Origin: Anaerolineaceae bacterium
GTDB taxonomy: Bacteria; Chloroflexota; Anaerolineae; Aggregatilineales; Phototrophicaceae
Direction of reading: 5' to 3'
Length of the DNA stretch: 64,000 bases
Assembly: GCA_016124855.1 (NCBI GenBank)
Contig: WGMX01000028.1
Coordinates: 248,001 to 312,000 of the forward strand
How positions within the stretch are numbered: the first letter of the stretch is position 1; each line of letters opens with the position of its first letter. The position numbers and the translations under genes are program-made. Positions 1-9,042 of this stretch are shown here, one piece after another. The notes under the pieces were generated by a model. It made no database searches. It worked only from the letters and a program-made list of their open reading frames with translations, and was not told the origin of the DNA.

Positions 1-1148
1 CGCAAACCGCCAGCCACCTTCTTCATGGCTTTGGTCTGAGCATCACCACCGACGCGGCTAACGCTGATACCAACGTTAATTGCCGGACGTGTACCTGCAT
101 AGAACAGTTCGGGTTCCAGATAAATCTGACCATCGGTAATCGAAATAACATTCGTTGGAACATATGCGGAAACGTCGCCCAACAGTGTTTCAATGACAGG
201 AAGAGCGGTCAAGCTGCCACCACCACGCGCATCACTCAATTGTGCGGCGCGTTCCAGCAAACGGCTGTGGAGGTAGAATACATCGCCGGGATACGCTTCA
301 CGTCCCGGTGGGCGGCGCATGAGCAGCGATACTTGCCGATATGCCCACGCATGTTTGGAAAGATCGTCGTAGACGACCAGTGCATCCTTTTTGTTTTCCA
401 TGAACCATTCGCCAATCGCACAACCAGCATATGGGGCGATGTAGTTCATAGCCGCTGAGTCAGAAGCGGAGGCCACGACGATGGTGGTGTATTCCATTGC
501 GCCCTGTTCTTCCAACAAAGCTACCAAACGGGCAACTTCACCGCGACGCTTACCGATTGCAACATAGATGCAGTAAACATCTTTACCCTTCTGGTTAATG
601 ATGGTATCGATGGCAATTGCGGTCTTACCAGTTTGACGGTCGCCAATGATTAATTCACGCTGACCGCAGCCGATGGGGGTCATCGAGTCGATAGCGACAA
701 TACCTGTTTGCAAAGGACGGCCGACATTCTTACGTTCGATAACGCCGGGAGCAATACGCTCGATGTTATAGAATTCAGTGGCAGCAATCGGACCTTTACC
801 ATCAACCGGATTACCCAGTGCGTCCACGACGCGCCCAACCATACCCATGCCGACCGGGATAGAAGCGATACGCCCCAAAGGACGCACTTCGTCGCCTTCC
901 TGAATGGTGTCATACTCACCCATGATGATGATACCGACGTTGTCTTTTTCGAGATTGAAGGCGATGCCGGGCGTTCCGTTGGCGAACTGAACCAATTCGC
1001 TAAACCGGATGTTTTCCAAACCTGAAATGCGGGCGATACCGTCACCAACCTCTAGCACACGCCCGACTTCAACTGACTCAACTTTCTTGCCATATCCTTC
1101 GATTTGTTTGAGCAATGACTCATAAATATCGTTGGAGATCACAGCCAT
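1..1148 (-). CDS. atpA: ATP synthase F1 subunit alpha, N-terminal 382 codons (cut by window start)
   Basis: Alpha subunit of the F1 part of ATP synthase, the non-catalytic nucleotide-binding partner of beta. Reading the minus strand from the ATG at 1148 gives an uninterrupted frame to the window edge. The N-terminal beta-barrel has the usual [14 protein letters not shown] pattern, the P-loop reads [13 protein letters not shown], and further on are the conserved [12 protein letters not shown] and [23 protein letters not shown] blocks (given here in pieces of one continuous stretch). A strong GGAGG lies about 6 bases before the ATG. The C-terminal third is outside the window, and the rest of the atp operon is expected beyond position 1. 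Identification is secure from sequence. Confidence 0.97.
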   Translation of the reverse strand, partial: MAVISNDIYESLLKQIEGYGKKVESVEVGRVLEVGDGIARISGLENIRFSELVQFANGTPGIAFNLEKDNVGIIIMGEYDTIQEGDEVRPLGRIASIPVGMGMVGRVVDALGNPVDGKGPIAATEFYNIERIAPGVIERKNVGRPLQTGIVAIDSMTPIGCGQRELIIGDRQTGKTAIAIDTIINQKGKDVYCIYVAIGKRRGEVARLVALLEEQGAMEYTTIVVASASDSAAMNYIAPYAGCAIGEWFMENKKDALVVYDDLSKHAWAYRQVSLLMRRPPGREAYPGDVFYLHSRLLERAAQLSDARGGGSLTALPVIETLLGDVSAYVPTNVISITDGQIYLEPELFYAGTRPAINVGISVSRVGGDAQTKAMKKVAGGL

Positions 1149-1364
1149 TGAGGCCTCCTTGCTACCTTTAGCTAATATTCTCACTATGCTAACAGCGTAT
1201 TCGCTGGTTTAAGCCGAAACTGAGGATACAATATCAATATACAATGAATTGTAACTGATGGTCGGTCATCTGTCCACTTTTTCACAAACGGAAGTAACAC
1301 TGATTCGTATAACTTGTCTATACAGCATATTTACTATCAATTTACCAGTAAGAAATAGAAACAT

Positions 1365-2225
1365 CTACCGGTCACCTTCGAGTGTATCAGGGTTACGAAC
1401 AGGCTTACCACCACCCAACGCCACCGACCTTTGGAAAGCAGCCCAAACCGCCCTCGAAATTACAGTGCGGAGACCACCCTTTTCCAAATGATAAATGGCT
1501 TCTGCCGACGTTCCACCGGGGCTAGTAACCTGATTTCGCAGCTGCGCTGGATGCAAACCGGATTGTTCGGCATATTCAATCGAGCCACGCATGGTTTGCA
1601 GTACCAAGCGTTCTGCATCTCTACGAGAAAAGCCCATATGAACACCTGCATCAATCAGCGCTTCCATAAACATGAATACATAGGCCGGCCCAGTGCCGCT
1701 CAAGGCGGTTGCCATATCCAGATAACGTTCGTCGTCAAGAAAAATCTGGTCGCCCAGCGCACCAATCAACGCTTTTGCCTGCTCAATTTGCAGCGGTTGC
1801 ACTTCTGGCGTCGCTGTCCAAACAGTGATTCCTTGCCCAATTTGAGCCGGTGTGTTCGGCATTGCCCGCACTACGCTCGGATTAGCTACCCCTTCAGCAA
1901 TCGTTTTGATTTTCGCCCCGGCAATGATGCTTAGGATCAGTTTTGAAGAACGTGCACCATTTTGAAGTTCGGGCATAACATGACTTAACACCTGCGGCTT
2001 AACTGACAATACCAGAATATCTGCGGCATGTGCTGCCTCATCATTATTGGTTGTTCCCTTGAGACCGTACGTCGCGCTCAGATGCTGAACGTGGTCAGCA
2101 CGTGGATCAGAAGCAATAATTTGTCCGGCAGGCAGCAGATTTTCATTCAGAAGTCCTTTAATCATCGCCTCCGCCATGACACCACTGCCGATGAATGCGA
2201 CTGTCATATCTCCTAAAGACATCAT
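1365..2225 (-). CDS. proC: pyrroline-5-carboxylate reductase
   Basis: Last step of proline synthesis: NAD(P)H-dependent reduction of pyrroline-5-carboxylate, in the cytosol. The N-terminal Rossmann motif FIGSGVMAEAM starts about residue 10, followed by the family blocks VRAMPNTPA and SGTGPAYVFMFMEALIDAG in the C-terminal helical domain that forms the dimer. Length 286 is slightly over the usual 265-280 because of a short N-terminal extension. Two adjacent ATGs (2225, 2222) follow an AGGGGGAA ribosome site; a third ATG at 2207 matches the family start but has AGGAG only two bases away. It lies 6 bp downstream of the enolase-superfamily gene, so the two are probably co-transcribed. Confidence 0.95.
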   Translation of the reverse strand: MMSLGDMTVAFIGSGVMAEAMIKGLLNENLLPAGQIIASDPRADHVQHLSATYGLKGTTNNDEAAHAADILVLSVKPQVLSHVMPELQNGARSSKLILSIIAGAKIKTIAEGVANPSVVRAMPNTPAQIGQGITVWTATPEVQPLQIEQAKALIGALGDQIFLDDERYLDMATALSGTGPAYVFMFMEALIDAGVHMGFSRRDAERLVLQTMRGSIEYAEQSGLHPAQLRNQVTSPGGTSAEAIYHLEKGGLRTVISRAVWAAFQRSVALGGGKPVRNPDTLEGDR

Positions 2226-2231
2226 TTCCCC

Positions 2232-3389
2232 CTAAAAATAGTTTTCGTAAACATGTTCAATTGTCCAACGGCGAGCAGCAGCTTCGAGTCTGTTCGTATT
2301 TACTTCGACACCAATTCCCGGCGAGGTCGGCGCGGAAATGCGGCTCTTTGTCCCTAAATAAAACGGTGGCTCAGTCAAATCTGGATCATAATAACGATCC
2401 GTTGCAGAAATGTCGCATGGAAGGTTCACAGCGGGCAGTGATGCGAAGGCCAAATTAGCAGCGCGCCCAATTCCGGTTTCCATTAAGCCACCGATCCACA
2501 GCGGAAGATTATGTTCCACACAAATTTTATAGATCTCAAGACTTTCAGTATAACCTCCGACTCGCGCCGGCTTCAGATTCAAAATACGAAGCGCACCCAA
2601 TTCCAGCGCCAGACGTAAATCATTGGCAGAGCAAATGCTTTCGTCCAAGCAAATCGACGTTTTGAGTTGGGGTTGCAGCTTGCTATGCTCATAGATATCA
2701 TCGTGACCGAGTGGCTGTTCAATCATCAACAAGTTAAATTCATCGAGCTGCTTCAAATGATCCGCATTAGCCAATGTATATGCGCTGTTGGCATCCAACA
2801 TCATCACTATATCGGGAAAAACTTTTCGCACACCACGTGCCAATTCCACATCCCAACCGGGTTCGATTTTAAGTTTGATACGCCCATATCCCTGCCCCAA
2901 ACGCTTTTCGATGACTTGCAACGTTTCCTCAATACTAGGCTTAATGCCAATGCTCACGCCGACATTGGCATATCCGCGCGGCTGCTGGTTGTCAGGTAAA
3001 TGCGCCGCGAAAAGCTGCATCAGTGATAATGCGTTAGTCTTTGCCAATGCATCCCAGACCGCGGCTTCGAGACCGTGTTTCGCTAAATCATGACCGCGTA
3101 CGCGACCAAATAATGATGGGACTTCGGTTGCACTTTGGAGCGTCTTGCCAAGCAGTGCGGGTACAAGAAACTCACTCATGATATGGAGTGCTGTGCCAAC
3201 AGTCTCGTAATTATAACCGGGCGCAATTTCTGGTGAAGCTTCTCCCCAACCGATCACCCCATCATCAGTCTCAAGCCGAGCAATAATCCCCGTCTTGAAT
3301 GGTTCGTCACCTGAGCTAGTTTTTAAGGTTTCAACCAATGACATCGCAATCGGATAAAGTTTGATAGCTTTTACTGTGATTGGCTTCAC
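2232..3389 (-). CDS. enolase-superfamily enzyme: N-acylamino acid racemase / o-succinylbenzoate synthase
   Basis: Member of the muconate-cycloisomerase branch of the enolase superfamily, 385 residues, GTG start. The barrel carries the expected catalytic set: the Lys pair in RIKLKIEPG, metal ligands in MLDANSAY, MIEQPLG and CLDESI, and the opposite Lys in NLKPARVGG. Known members make o-succinylbenzoate for menaquinone, racemise N-succinyl amino acids, or do both, and sequence alone does not separate these. No other men gene is in the window. The next gene upstream is a GNAT acyltransferase, and in Geobacillus a GNAT/racemase pair of this kind converts D- to L-amino acids through N-succinyl intermediates, which favours the racemase reading here. 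The family is sure; the substrate is inferred. Confidence 0.85.
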   Translation of the reverse strand: MKPITVKAIKLYPIAMSLVETLKTSSGDEPFKTGIIARLETDDGVIGWGEASPEIAPGYNYETVGTALHIMSEFLVPALLGKTLQSATEVPSLFGRVRGHDLAKHGLEAAVWDALAKTNALSLMQLFAAHLPDNQQPRGYANVGVSIGIKPSIEETLQVIEKRLGQGYGRIKLKIEPGWDVELARGVRKVFPDIVMMLDANSAYTLANADHLKQLDEFNLLMIEQPLGHDDIYEHSKLQPQLKTSICLDESICSANDLRLALELGALRILNLKPARVGGYTESLEIYKICVEHNLPLWIGGLMETGIGRAANLAFASLPAVNLPCDISATDRYYDPDLTEPPFYLGTKSRISAPTSPGIGVEVNTNRLEAAARRWTIEHVYENYF

Positions 3390-3418
3390 GATAAATTCCC
3401 TATTTGTAGGACAAGCAG

Positions 3419-4324
3419 CTAATTATTACTAAAATCGACCCGTTCAAAGGCCTTATCGGCTTGGCTGAAAAGATAAAATGCACGTTCTCGTCCATCATGC
3501 GTGTCGCGTACAAAGTCAGTAATGGTAAAACCATGTGCCAACATGCGGCCCATAACCTCGCGGCTGTGTAACCGCCACTTTTGAGCTACGTCGGTATTTT
3601 GGCCGACCACTCCATCATAGTTCACCGGAATCTCGACCAATCCTAATGAACTATCCGGCACTTCAAATGAAGGAGCAGGGATAATCAAGCCCGATTGATC
3701 GACAACTGCGGGGTTTACGATGGTCGTATCCGCTTCTAAATATTGGTTGAGATTAATTAAGCCGCGCGAACCGTTAATCCGTTCTTCGACGCGCCTGTTT
3801 GTTACCCACCACTCGACCAACAAGCGATCTGACGAACCTACACGGGTCAAACCACCTTCAGTTGAGGTTCCATAATAATCTTGAAGGTAAGATGTGCTGA
3901 TTGCACCTAACTTGCGGATATTCAACTGTGCATTAGTCGCCAAAAGCGGATCAAAAGTCCATGTAACCAAGCGGATACCTTGGCGGATGGCAAACTCTCG
4001 CTGACGTTTCTTTAACTTAAATCCGACTCCCTGCCCTCGATATTCGGGCAGAACGAGCATACGTTTAGAAACAATCCGCAGATTTGCCATTGCAGGTCGA
4101 TTCGGTTCCTGAACGTCTGTACCCAAAAATCCGATGAGTACCGCGACCATCTTGTCGCCATCAAACGCAGACAGTACATGCCCACCGGACGTCGCTAAGG
4201 AAAACAGCATATGTGCGGGTACAACAGACTCGATATCGTTACCCCAATACGTCTTCTGCAAATTAACAGCGTCGTGCATCTCATCTAGATTGTGCAGCAG
4301 TCTGATGCTCGTTATTTCAGCCAT
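3419..4324 (-). CDS. GNAT-family acyltransferase (COG3375-like)
   Basis: About 302 residues, roughly twice a minimal GNAT. The N-terminal half has the acyl-CoA binding region (RMLVLPEYRGQGVGFKLK, an R/Q-x-x-G-x-G/A type loop) and the downstream WTFDPLLATNAQLNIRKLG stretch seen in the predicted acetyltransferase group COG3375. The C-terminal half has no motif I can name. I chose the ATG at 4324; an in-frame TTG at 4333 is less likely and GAGG lies upstream. It sits 29 bp before the enolase-superfamily racemase on the same strand, so it could supply the N-acyl (perhaps N-succinyl) amino acid that enzyme uses. That partnership is known for some relatives; for this pair it is inference. Confidence 0.75.
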   Translation of the reverse strand: MAEITSIRLLHNLDEMHDAVNLQKTYWGNDIESVVPAHMLFSLATSGGHVLSAFDGDKMVAVLIGFLGTDVQEPNRPAMANLRIVSKRMLVLPEYRGQGVGFKLKKRQREFAIRQGIRLVTWTFDPLLATNAQLNIRKLGAISTSYLQDYYGTSTEGGLTRVGSSDRLLVEWWVTNRRVEERINGSRGLINLNQYLEADTTIVNPAVVDQSGLIIPAPSFEVPDSSLGLVEIPVNYDGVVGQNTDVAQKWRLHSREVMGRMLAHGFTITDFVRDTHDGRERAFYLFSQADKAFERVDFSNN

Positions 4325-4376
4325 CCCAGTCAAAAACCTCGTTCCTACTAAACTTGTAATCGTAATACTGGATGAA

Positions 4377-5324
4377 TTAAGCGCTGCGCGGACGGCGGCG
4401 CAGTGTGTAGCGCAGCATCGGCAGCCAATATCGCTTTTCAGGCATATAGGTTAACAATGTATCTTCGAAGCGCTTAGGGCGAATGCCAAAATAGTTGTAT
4501 ATATTCCCTAATGGTGCAGTTCGATTGGTCGCCAATATATCTAACCACTGCGGAGTCATCAGCGCCCTAGGGAAAATACGGCTGTAGACGCTAGAAAGAG
4601 AACGCAGCAAATATGGCGGTGTCGGAATGACAGTACGGTTCACGCGAGAGACACGCATTACTGTATAAATCAAATCCTCAACCGTAATGTACTCCGGTCC
4701 ACCAATGTCAAGGGTAGCATCAACAGTATCAACAAGCTCCAAACTGCGGACAACGGCTTCAACTAAGTCAGCGATGTAAATAGGATGCAGAACAACTTCA
4801 CCACGTCCCGGCATCAGATAAACCAATGGCGAAGCGCGTAGCATCATCGCGATATGGTTTATAAATGCATCATCCTCGCCGAAAACTATTCCTGATCGAA
4901 TAATTGTATACGCAAGACCACTGGTACGGATGACTTCCTCTACCATACCTTTGACCCGCAAGAGCGTGTAAGCAGAGGATAACGAAGCACCTAACTGACT
5001 CAGTGTTATGATCCGCCCTACCCGTGCCGAACGCGCTGCCATGACCAGATTCCGTGTGCCAACTAACTCCACACGTTCCAGATCATTAGCTCTCCCCCAC
5101 CACTGTGCACTCTCCAAATGAATAATAGTGTGGGCACCGCTCACGGCTTTAAAGGCAGTTTCTTCATCACGCAAACTGCCAGCCACAATTTCAACGGGCT
5201 GTGACCATGGCAGACTATCGTTACGGTTTTCGGGCAAGAGACAACGTATTTGTTGACCATCTGCCAACAACCGCGCCGTTAAATGCCGCCCAATAAAACC
5301 GGTACTGCCTGTGACAAGAATCAT
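4377..5324 (-). CDS. NAD(P)-dependent epimerase/dehydratase, atypical SDR
   Basis: 315 residues. It opens with the Rossmann signature TGSTGFIGRHLT at about residue 5 and continues in the pattern of the atypical SDR group that includes the complex I assembly-type NDUFA9-like and sugar epimerase proteins. The YxxxK catalytic motif is not clean (AYTLLRVKGM is the nearest), typical for atypical SDRs that bind NAD(P) without classical chemistry. LRASPLVYLMPGRGEVVLHPIYIADLVEA (in pieces) matches the family's middle region. It is divergent from fabF with about 170 bp between them, an expected site for two promoters. Substrate unknown. Confidence 0.75.
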   Translation of the reverse strand: MILVTGSTGFIGRHLTARLLADGQQIRCLLPENRNDSLPWSQPVEIVAGSLRDEETAFKAVSGAHTIIHLESAQWWGRANDLERVELVGTRNLVMAARSARVGRIITLSQLGASLSSAYTLLRVKGMVEEVIRTSGLAYTIIRSGIVFGEDDAFINHIAMMLRASPLVYLMPGRGEVVLHPIYIADLVEAVVRSLELVDTVDATLDIGGPEYITVEDLIYTVMRVSRVNRTVIPTPPYLLRSLSSVYSRIFPRALMTPQWLDILATNRTAPLGNIYNYFGIRPKRFEDTLLTYMPEKRYWLPMLRYTLRRRPRSA

Positions 5325-5495
5325 GTAGCCTCCGTAAACGGTGGATTATAACATCCGTGACATGAGGATAAAATCCCGCAATACTGCAACCACAGCCCTT
5401 GTGAGGGGTTTAATGGAATAGATATAATGCACACATTAACTAACTGAACAGATTCATGCGATTGACAACTATGAATCGCTGTCTGGAGGGACATT

Positions 5496-6755
5496 GTGGA
5501 ACGAAGGCGGGTAGTTGTAACAGGTATGGGCATAATATGTCCTACTGGCAACACAGTTGAAGAAGCATGGGCAAATGCGGCAGCCGGAAAAACGGGCATC
5601 CGCACAATTGAACGGTTTGACACCTCTCATCTCGAAAATCACTTTGGGGGCGAGGTCAAAGATTTTGACCCGAACGAAGTTTTGGGACGGCGAGAAGCAC
5701 GACGGACAGATCGCGTAACCCAACTTGGATTAGTTGCCGCGCAGCAGGCAATGACTGATTCAGGTTTAGAAATTACAGAAGATAACCGTTACGATATTGG
5801 CTGCATTATGGGCAGTGGTATCGGTGGAATTGGTTCCATTTTTGAGGCCGTAAAATCATTTCTGGAGCGTGGGGCCAAAGCGGTCAGCCCATTAATGGTT
5901 CCGATGATGCTGCCGGACAGCCCATCGTCAAAGGTCGCAATGACCTACGGATTGCGCGGCCCCAATTTTGCAATCTCCACTGCTTGTGCGACCGGTAACA
6001 ACAGCATTGGCGAAGGCACAGAAATTATTCGTCGCGGCGGAGCCAAAGCGATTTTGGCAGGCAGTGCCGAAGCAGGTTTGGTTGAAATCGCGATGGCAAG
6101 CTTTAACAATATGACCGCCATCTCACGCCGTAATGATGAACCTGAAAAAGCATCCCGTCCGTTCGACATTGATCGGGATGGTTTTGTTGTAGCCGAAGGT
6201 GCAGCGCTGATAATGCTTGAAGATTTGGAACATGCTGTTGCGCGTGGCGCCAAAATATATGCTGAAATTCTTGGCTACGGCCAGACCTGTGATGCTTATC
6301 ATGTTACCGCACCCTTAGAAACAGGCGAAGGTGCCGCTAAAGCGATGGAATTAGCGCTGGCAAATGCAGGACTTAAGCCAGAAGACATCAGCTATATCAA
6401 TGCACACGGCACAAGCACTCCTTTAAACGACAAGAGCGAAACTGTCGCCATTAAAAAGGCTCTCGGCGAAACCGCTTATGAAATTCCGATTAGCTCTACC
6501 AAATCTGTAACCGGACACTTGATGGGAGCTGCCGGAGCCGTCGAAGCCGTATTTTCCATAATGGCTCTACGCGAAAATTTCATACCGCCCACTGTAAACC
6601 TTGACAACCAAGACCCCGAATGTGACCTTAACTACACACCGCATGTAGGTGTTAAACGTGAATTAACAACGGTCATGAGCAACTCGTTTGGGTTTGGTGG
6701 ACACAATGCCGTTGTAATATTTGGCAAATACGGACAAAATGGCCACATCAAATAA
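5496..6755 (+). CDS. fabF: beta-ketoacyl-ACP synthase II
   Basis: Elongating condensing enzyme of type II fatty acid synthesis, 419 residues, full length for the family. The nucleophile is Cys164 in STACATGNNSIG; the two catalytic histidines are in NAHGTSTPLND and SVTGHLMGAAGA; the C-terminal NSFGFGGHNAV is also present. GTG start with a good GGAGGG ribosome site at 5484-5490. The downstream fabH start overlaps its 3' end, so the two condensing enzymes are translationally linked. No acpP or fabD is in the window. Confidence 0.96.
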   Translation: MERRRVVVTGMGIICPTGNTVEEAWANAAAGKTGIRTIERFDTSHLENHFGGEVKDFDPNEVLGRREARRTDRVTQLGLVAAQQAMTDSGLEITEDNRYDIGCIMGSGIGGIGSIFEAVKSFLERGAKAVSPLMVPMMLPDSPSSKVAMTYGLRGPNFAISTACATGNNSIGEGTEIIRRGGAKAILAGSAEAGLVEIAMASFNNMTAISRRNDEPEKASRPFDIDRDGFVVAEGAALIMLEDLEHAVARGAKIYAEILGYGQTCDAYHVTAPLETGEGAAKAMELALANAGLKPEDISYINAHGTSTPLNDKSETVAIKKALGETAYEIPISSTKSVTGHLMGAAGAVEAVFSIMALRENFIPPTVNLDNQDPECDLNYTPHVGVKRELTTVMSNSFGFGGHNAVVIFGKYGQNGHIK

Positions 6756-7947
6756 TGATATGCCGCCTATCCCCACCGTTCGGTATGCACATATTGTCGG
6801 TTGGGGAATGGCCGTACCAGATACAATTCTGACGAATCACGATCTCGAAGCCATCGTCGAAACTAGCGACGACTGGATACGCTCCCGCACAGGTATTAAA
6901 GAACGCCGGATTGCGGGTGAAACAGAGTCAACTGCGAGCCTCGGTTTGAAAGCTGCTCGAAAAGCCTTAGAAGTGGCGGATATTCTGCCCACTGCTATTG
7001 ATTTGATCGTCGTTGCAACCTCAACGCCTGAGAATATTTTCCCCAGCACAGCCTCACTCATACAGAATTGGTTAGGGGCAACTCGTGCCGGGGCATTCGA
7101 CTTGAGCGCCGCCTGTTCAGGATTCGTCTACGGTCTCGATATGGCGGCCCAAGCTATTCGTTCCGGCAGCATGCAGGTCGCACTGGTCATTGGTGCCGAA
7201 ACGATGACCCGCGTTATGGATTGGCAAGACCGCGGAACCTGCATTCTTTTTGGTGATGGCGCCGGAGCAGTCGTACTCAAAGCCAGTAATGTAGAAGGTG
7301 GTGTACTGTCAGCAGTACTGCGTTCAGATGGTTCAGGTGGGGAGATGCTGGGCATCCCAACTGTTGGCAGTGAAGACCTTTATCATTCTGATTTTTCGTC
7401 TAACGGTCACAAAATGCATAAGATGCATATGAACGGTGGCGAGGTCTTCAAATTCGCCACGCGGGTGATCGCAGAAAGTATCCAGCAAGCCTTGGTTAAG
7501 GCTGAAGTTGGCATTGAAGATTTGTCGCTAATTGTGCCTCATCAAGCCAATATGCGCATTATTCAGGCCGCCGCCCGGTCCCTCAAAGTGGAACCAGAGC
7601 TGTTTGCGGTTAACTTAGATCGCTACGGCAACACATCAGCTGCATCAATCCCAATAGCATTGTGCGAAGCTATCGACCAAAAGCGCCTAAAGTCCGGTGA
7701 ATATGCGGCTTTCATTGGCTTTGGCGGCGGTCTTACGTGGGCTTCTATGATTATTAAGTGGACGGGTGCAAAAACTCCAGATGCTCGTTCAGGCATTAAC
7801 CAGCAGCGGCGGCAGTTTGGCTATATGCGGGTACGTTTCCGTACCCAGTGGAAGCGGTTGAATCAGCAAATAAGCAACTTCATAGATCGCATTACTTTCC
7901 GTCGCAATCGTATTCAACGTTTGCGCGATAAAGTCGATCAACTGTAG
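6739..7947 (+). CDS. fabH: beta-ketoacyl-ACP synthase III with a basic C-terminal extension
   Basis: Initiating condensing enzyme: joins acetyl-CoA (or another short acyl-CoA) to malonyl-ACP. The triad is visible: Cys126 in SAACSGFVYGL, His in VPHQANMRII, Asn in RYGNTSAAS. SDDWIRSRTGIKERR near residue 40 is the family hallmark. Typical FabH ends soon after the GFGGGLTWASMII strand at about residue 335; here 65-70 more residues follow, rich in Arg/Lys/Gln (FRTQWKRLNQQ, RRNRIQRLRDK) and probably helical. Start is uncertain: ATG 6739 (17 bp overlap with fabF), ATG 6760 or TTG 6721. The frame stays open through the extension, so it is not a simple readthrough of noncoding sequence. Confidence 0.93.
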   Translation: MATSNNDMPPIPTVRYAHIVGWGMAVPDTILTNHDLEAIVETSDDWIRSRTGIKERRIAGETESTASLGLKAARKALEVADILPTAIDLIVVATSTPENIFPSTASLIQNWLGATRAGAFDLSAACSGFVYGLDMAAQAIRSGSMQVALVIGAETMTRVMDWQDRGTCILFGDGAGAVVLKASNVEGGVLSAVLRSDGSGGEMLGIPTVGSEDLYHSDFSSNGHKMHKMHMNGGEVFKFATRVIAESIQQALVKAEVGIEDLSLIVPHQANMRIIQAAARSLKVEPELFAVNLDRYGNTSAASIPIALCEAIDQKRLKSGEYAAFIGFGGGLTWASMIIKWTGAKTPDARSGINQQRRQFGYMRVRFRTQWKRLNQQISNFIDRITFRRNRIQRLRDKVDQL

Positions 7948-8060
7948 CAAAACCGCTTCAGAACCATCGACTTTTTGCTTCTCTCCATGTTAATGGTACT
8001 AAAGTCCTAGTCACCAGCTGCGAAACCTTTTTTCATTTTCTCCGTCGCTATGGATGTAAA

Positions 8061-8074
8061 GACCCACGTGGGTC
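8061..8074. promoter_or_regulatory. perfect 14-bp palindrome upstream of the DUF5666 gene
   Basis: GACCCACGTGGGTC is perfectly self-complementary and ends 32 bp before the ATG at 8107. It lacks a T-run, so a terminator is unlikely; it could be an operator for a dimeric regulator or an element of the 5' leader. A GTAGGAG ribosome site follows at about 8092-8098. No second copy was noticed in the window. Confidence 0.4.
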
Positions 8075-8106
8075 TTGATCTATCCAATAAGGTAGGAGAT
8101 TGAAGA

Positions 8107-8958
8107 ATGGTTAAACATTCAGTTCGTACTGCATTGATTGTCACGCTGTTTGCAGCGATGTTGGCCTTTGTTGGTCAATCGTTCGTCATGGCACAAACGC
8201 CAACCCCTACAGCAACTGCAACTGTTGAAGTTGAAATCGTCGGTATAGTTACGGCTGTTACCAGTCAAAGTATAACCATCGGCAGCCAAACCTTTGACAT
8301 CAGCACAGCAGAAATCAAAGCGAGTATCACGGTTGGTTCGCTGGTCAAAATACACGCAACCCAAGTTACAACCGGTCAATGGGTTGCCCGTGAAGTTGAA
8401 CTGGCACGACCAACAGCGTCCCAAACACCCACTCCACAATCACCAGAAGTCACTCCTGACGCTACAATAGCGGGTGAGTTTGAAATCACCGGTTTCATTA
8501 CCGATTTCAACGACAATTCCATCGTTATCGCGGGTCAAGTCATTGATATATCCAATGCTGAAATCAAAGATGCGCTTACCGCGAACAATCTGGTAAAAGT
8601 CCATGTGTCGATTGTTGACGGCGTATGGGTTGCGAGTGAGGTTGAAACCGCGACCAATCGCCTCAATCCCAATGGAACTCCTGTTGCGACCCTTCAAGGT
8701 AACGATGGCCGGCATGGTCAAGATGATGGCCCCGGAAATGACCTAAACGACGATCACGGGGGGAATAACAACAATGATGATCGTGGTGGCAACAACGGTA
8801 ATAATAATAATGGCAACAATAACTCAAACGACGATCATGACAATCGCGGAAACAATAACGGCGAGAATAACAACAGTAGTGGTGGCAGCAATAATGACGA
8901 CAATAGTGGTCATGGAGGTGGCGGTGACGACTCCGGTGGCGGTCATGGTCACGGATAG
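8107..8958 (+). CDS. secreted protein with two DUF5666-like domains and an Asn/Asp/Gly-rich tail
   Basis: 283 residues. A signal peptide covers about residues 1-30 (hydrophobic core, cut near SFVMAQT), followed by a short TPTPTAT linker. Two homologous beta-rich units then occur at about 38-100 and 122-185; each has the pattern (E)(I)xGxxTxxxxxSIxIxxQxxDISxAEIKxxxxxxxLVKxHxxxxxGxWVAxEVE, matching DUF5666. The last 85 residues are low complexity (N, D, G, H), probably an extended surface tail or metal-binding region. It precedes an ECF sigma factor and its membrane partner, whose outer part also carries a DUF5666-like stretch, so all three probably form one envelope-sensing unit. Exact function unknown. 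Confidence 0.8.
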   Translation: MVKHSVRTALIVTLFAAMLAFVGQSFVMAQTPTPTATATVEVEIVGIVTAVTSQSITIGSQTFDISTAEIKASITVGSLVKIHATQVTTGQWVAREVELARPTASQTPTPQSPEVTPDATIAGEFEITGFITDFNDNSIVIAGQVIDISNAEIKDALTANNLVKVHVSIVDGVWVASEVETATNRLNPNGTPVATLQGNDGRHGQDDGPGNDLNDDHGGNNNNDDRGGNNGNNNNGNNNSNDDHDNRGNNNGENNNSSGGSNNDDNSGHGGGGDDSGGGHGHG

Positions 8959-8986
8959 GGTCATCCGCTAAACTTGCGTCTACGCC

Positions 8987-9016
8987 GCTGAGGAGAGTCC
9001 AAAGGCTCTCCTCAGC
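8987..9016 (+). terminator. strong hairpin between the DUF5666 gene and the sigma factor gene
   Basis: An 11-bp perfect stem (GCTGAGGAGAG at 8987-8997 pairing with 9006-9016) encloses an 8-base loop that can pair further. No U-tract follows, so it may be a weak or Rho-assisted terminator, or a transcript-processing hairpin reducing sigma factor expression relative to the gene before it. Confidence 0.5.
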
Positions 9017-9042
9017 TATGATCTTAACCGACAGGCAGGGTA

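Noticed and set aside
8774-8971. Plus-strand frame rich in Met/Thr/Ile within the DUF5666 gene tail
   Set aside because: It is a shifted-frame reading of the AAT/GAT-rich low-complexity tail, not a gene.
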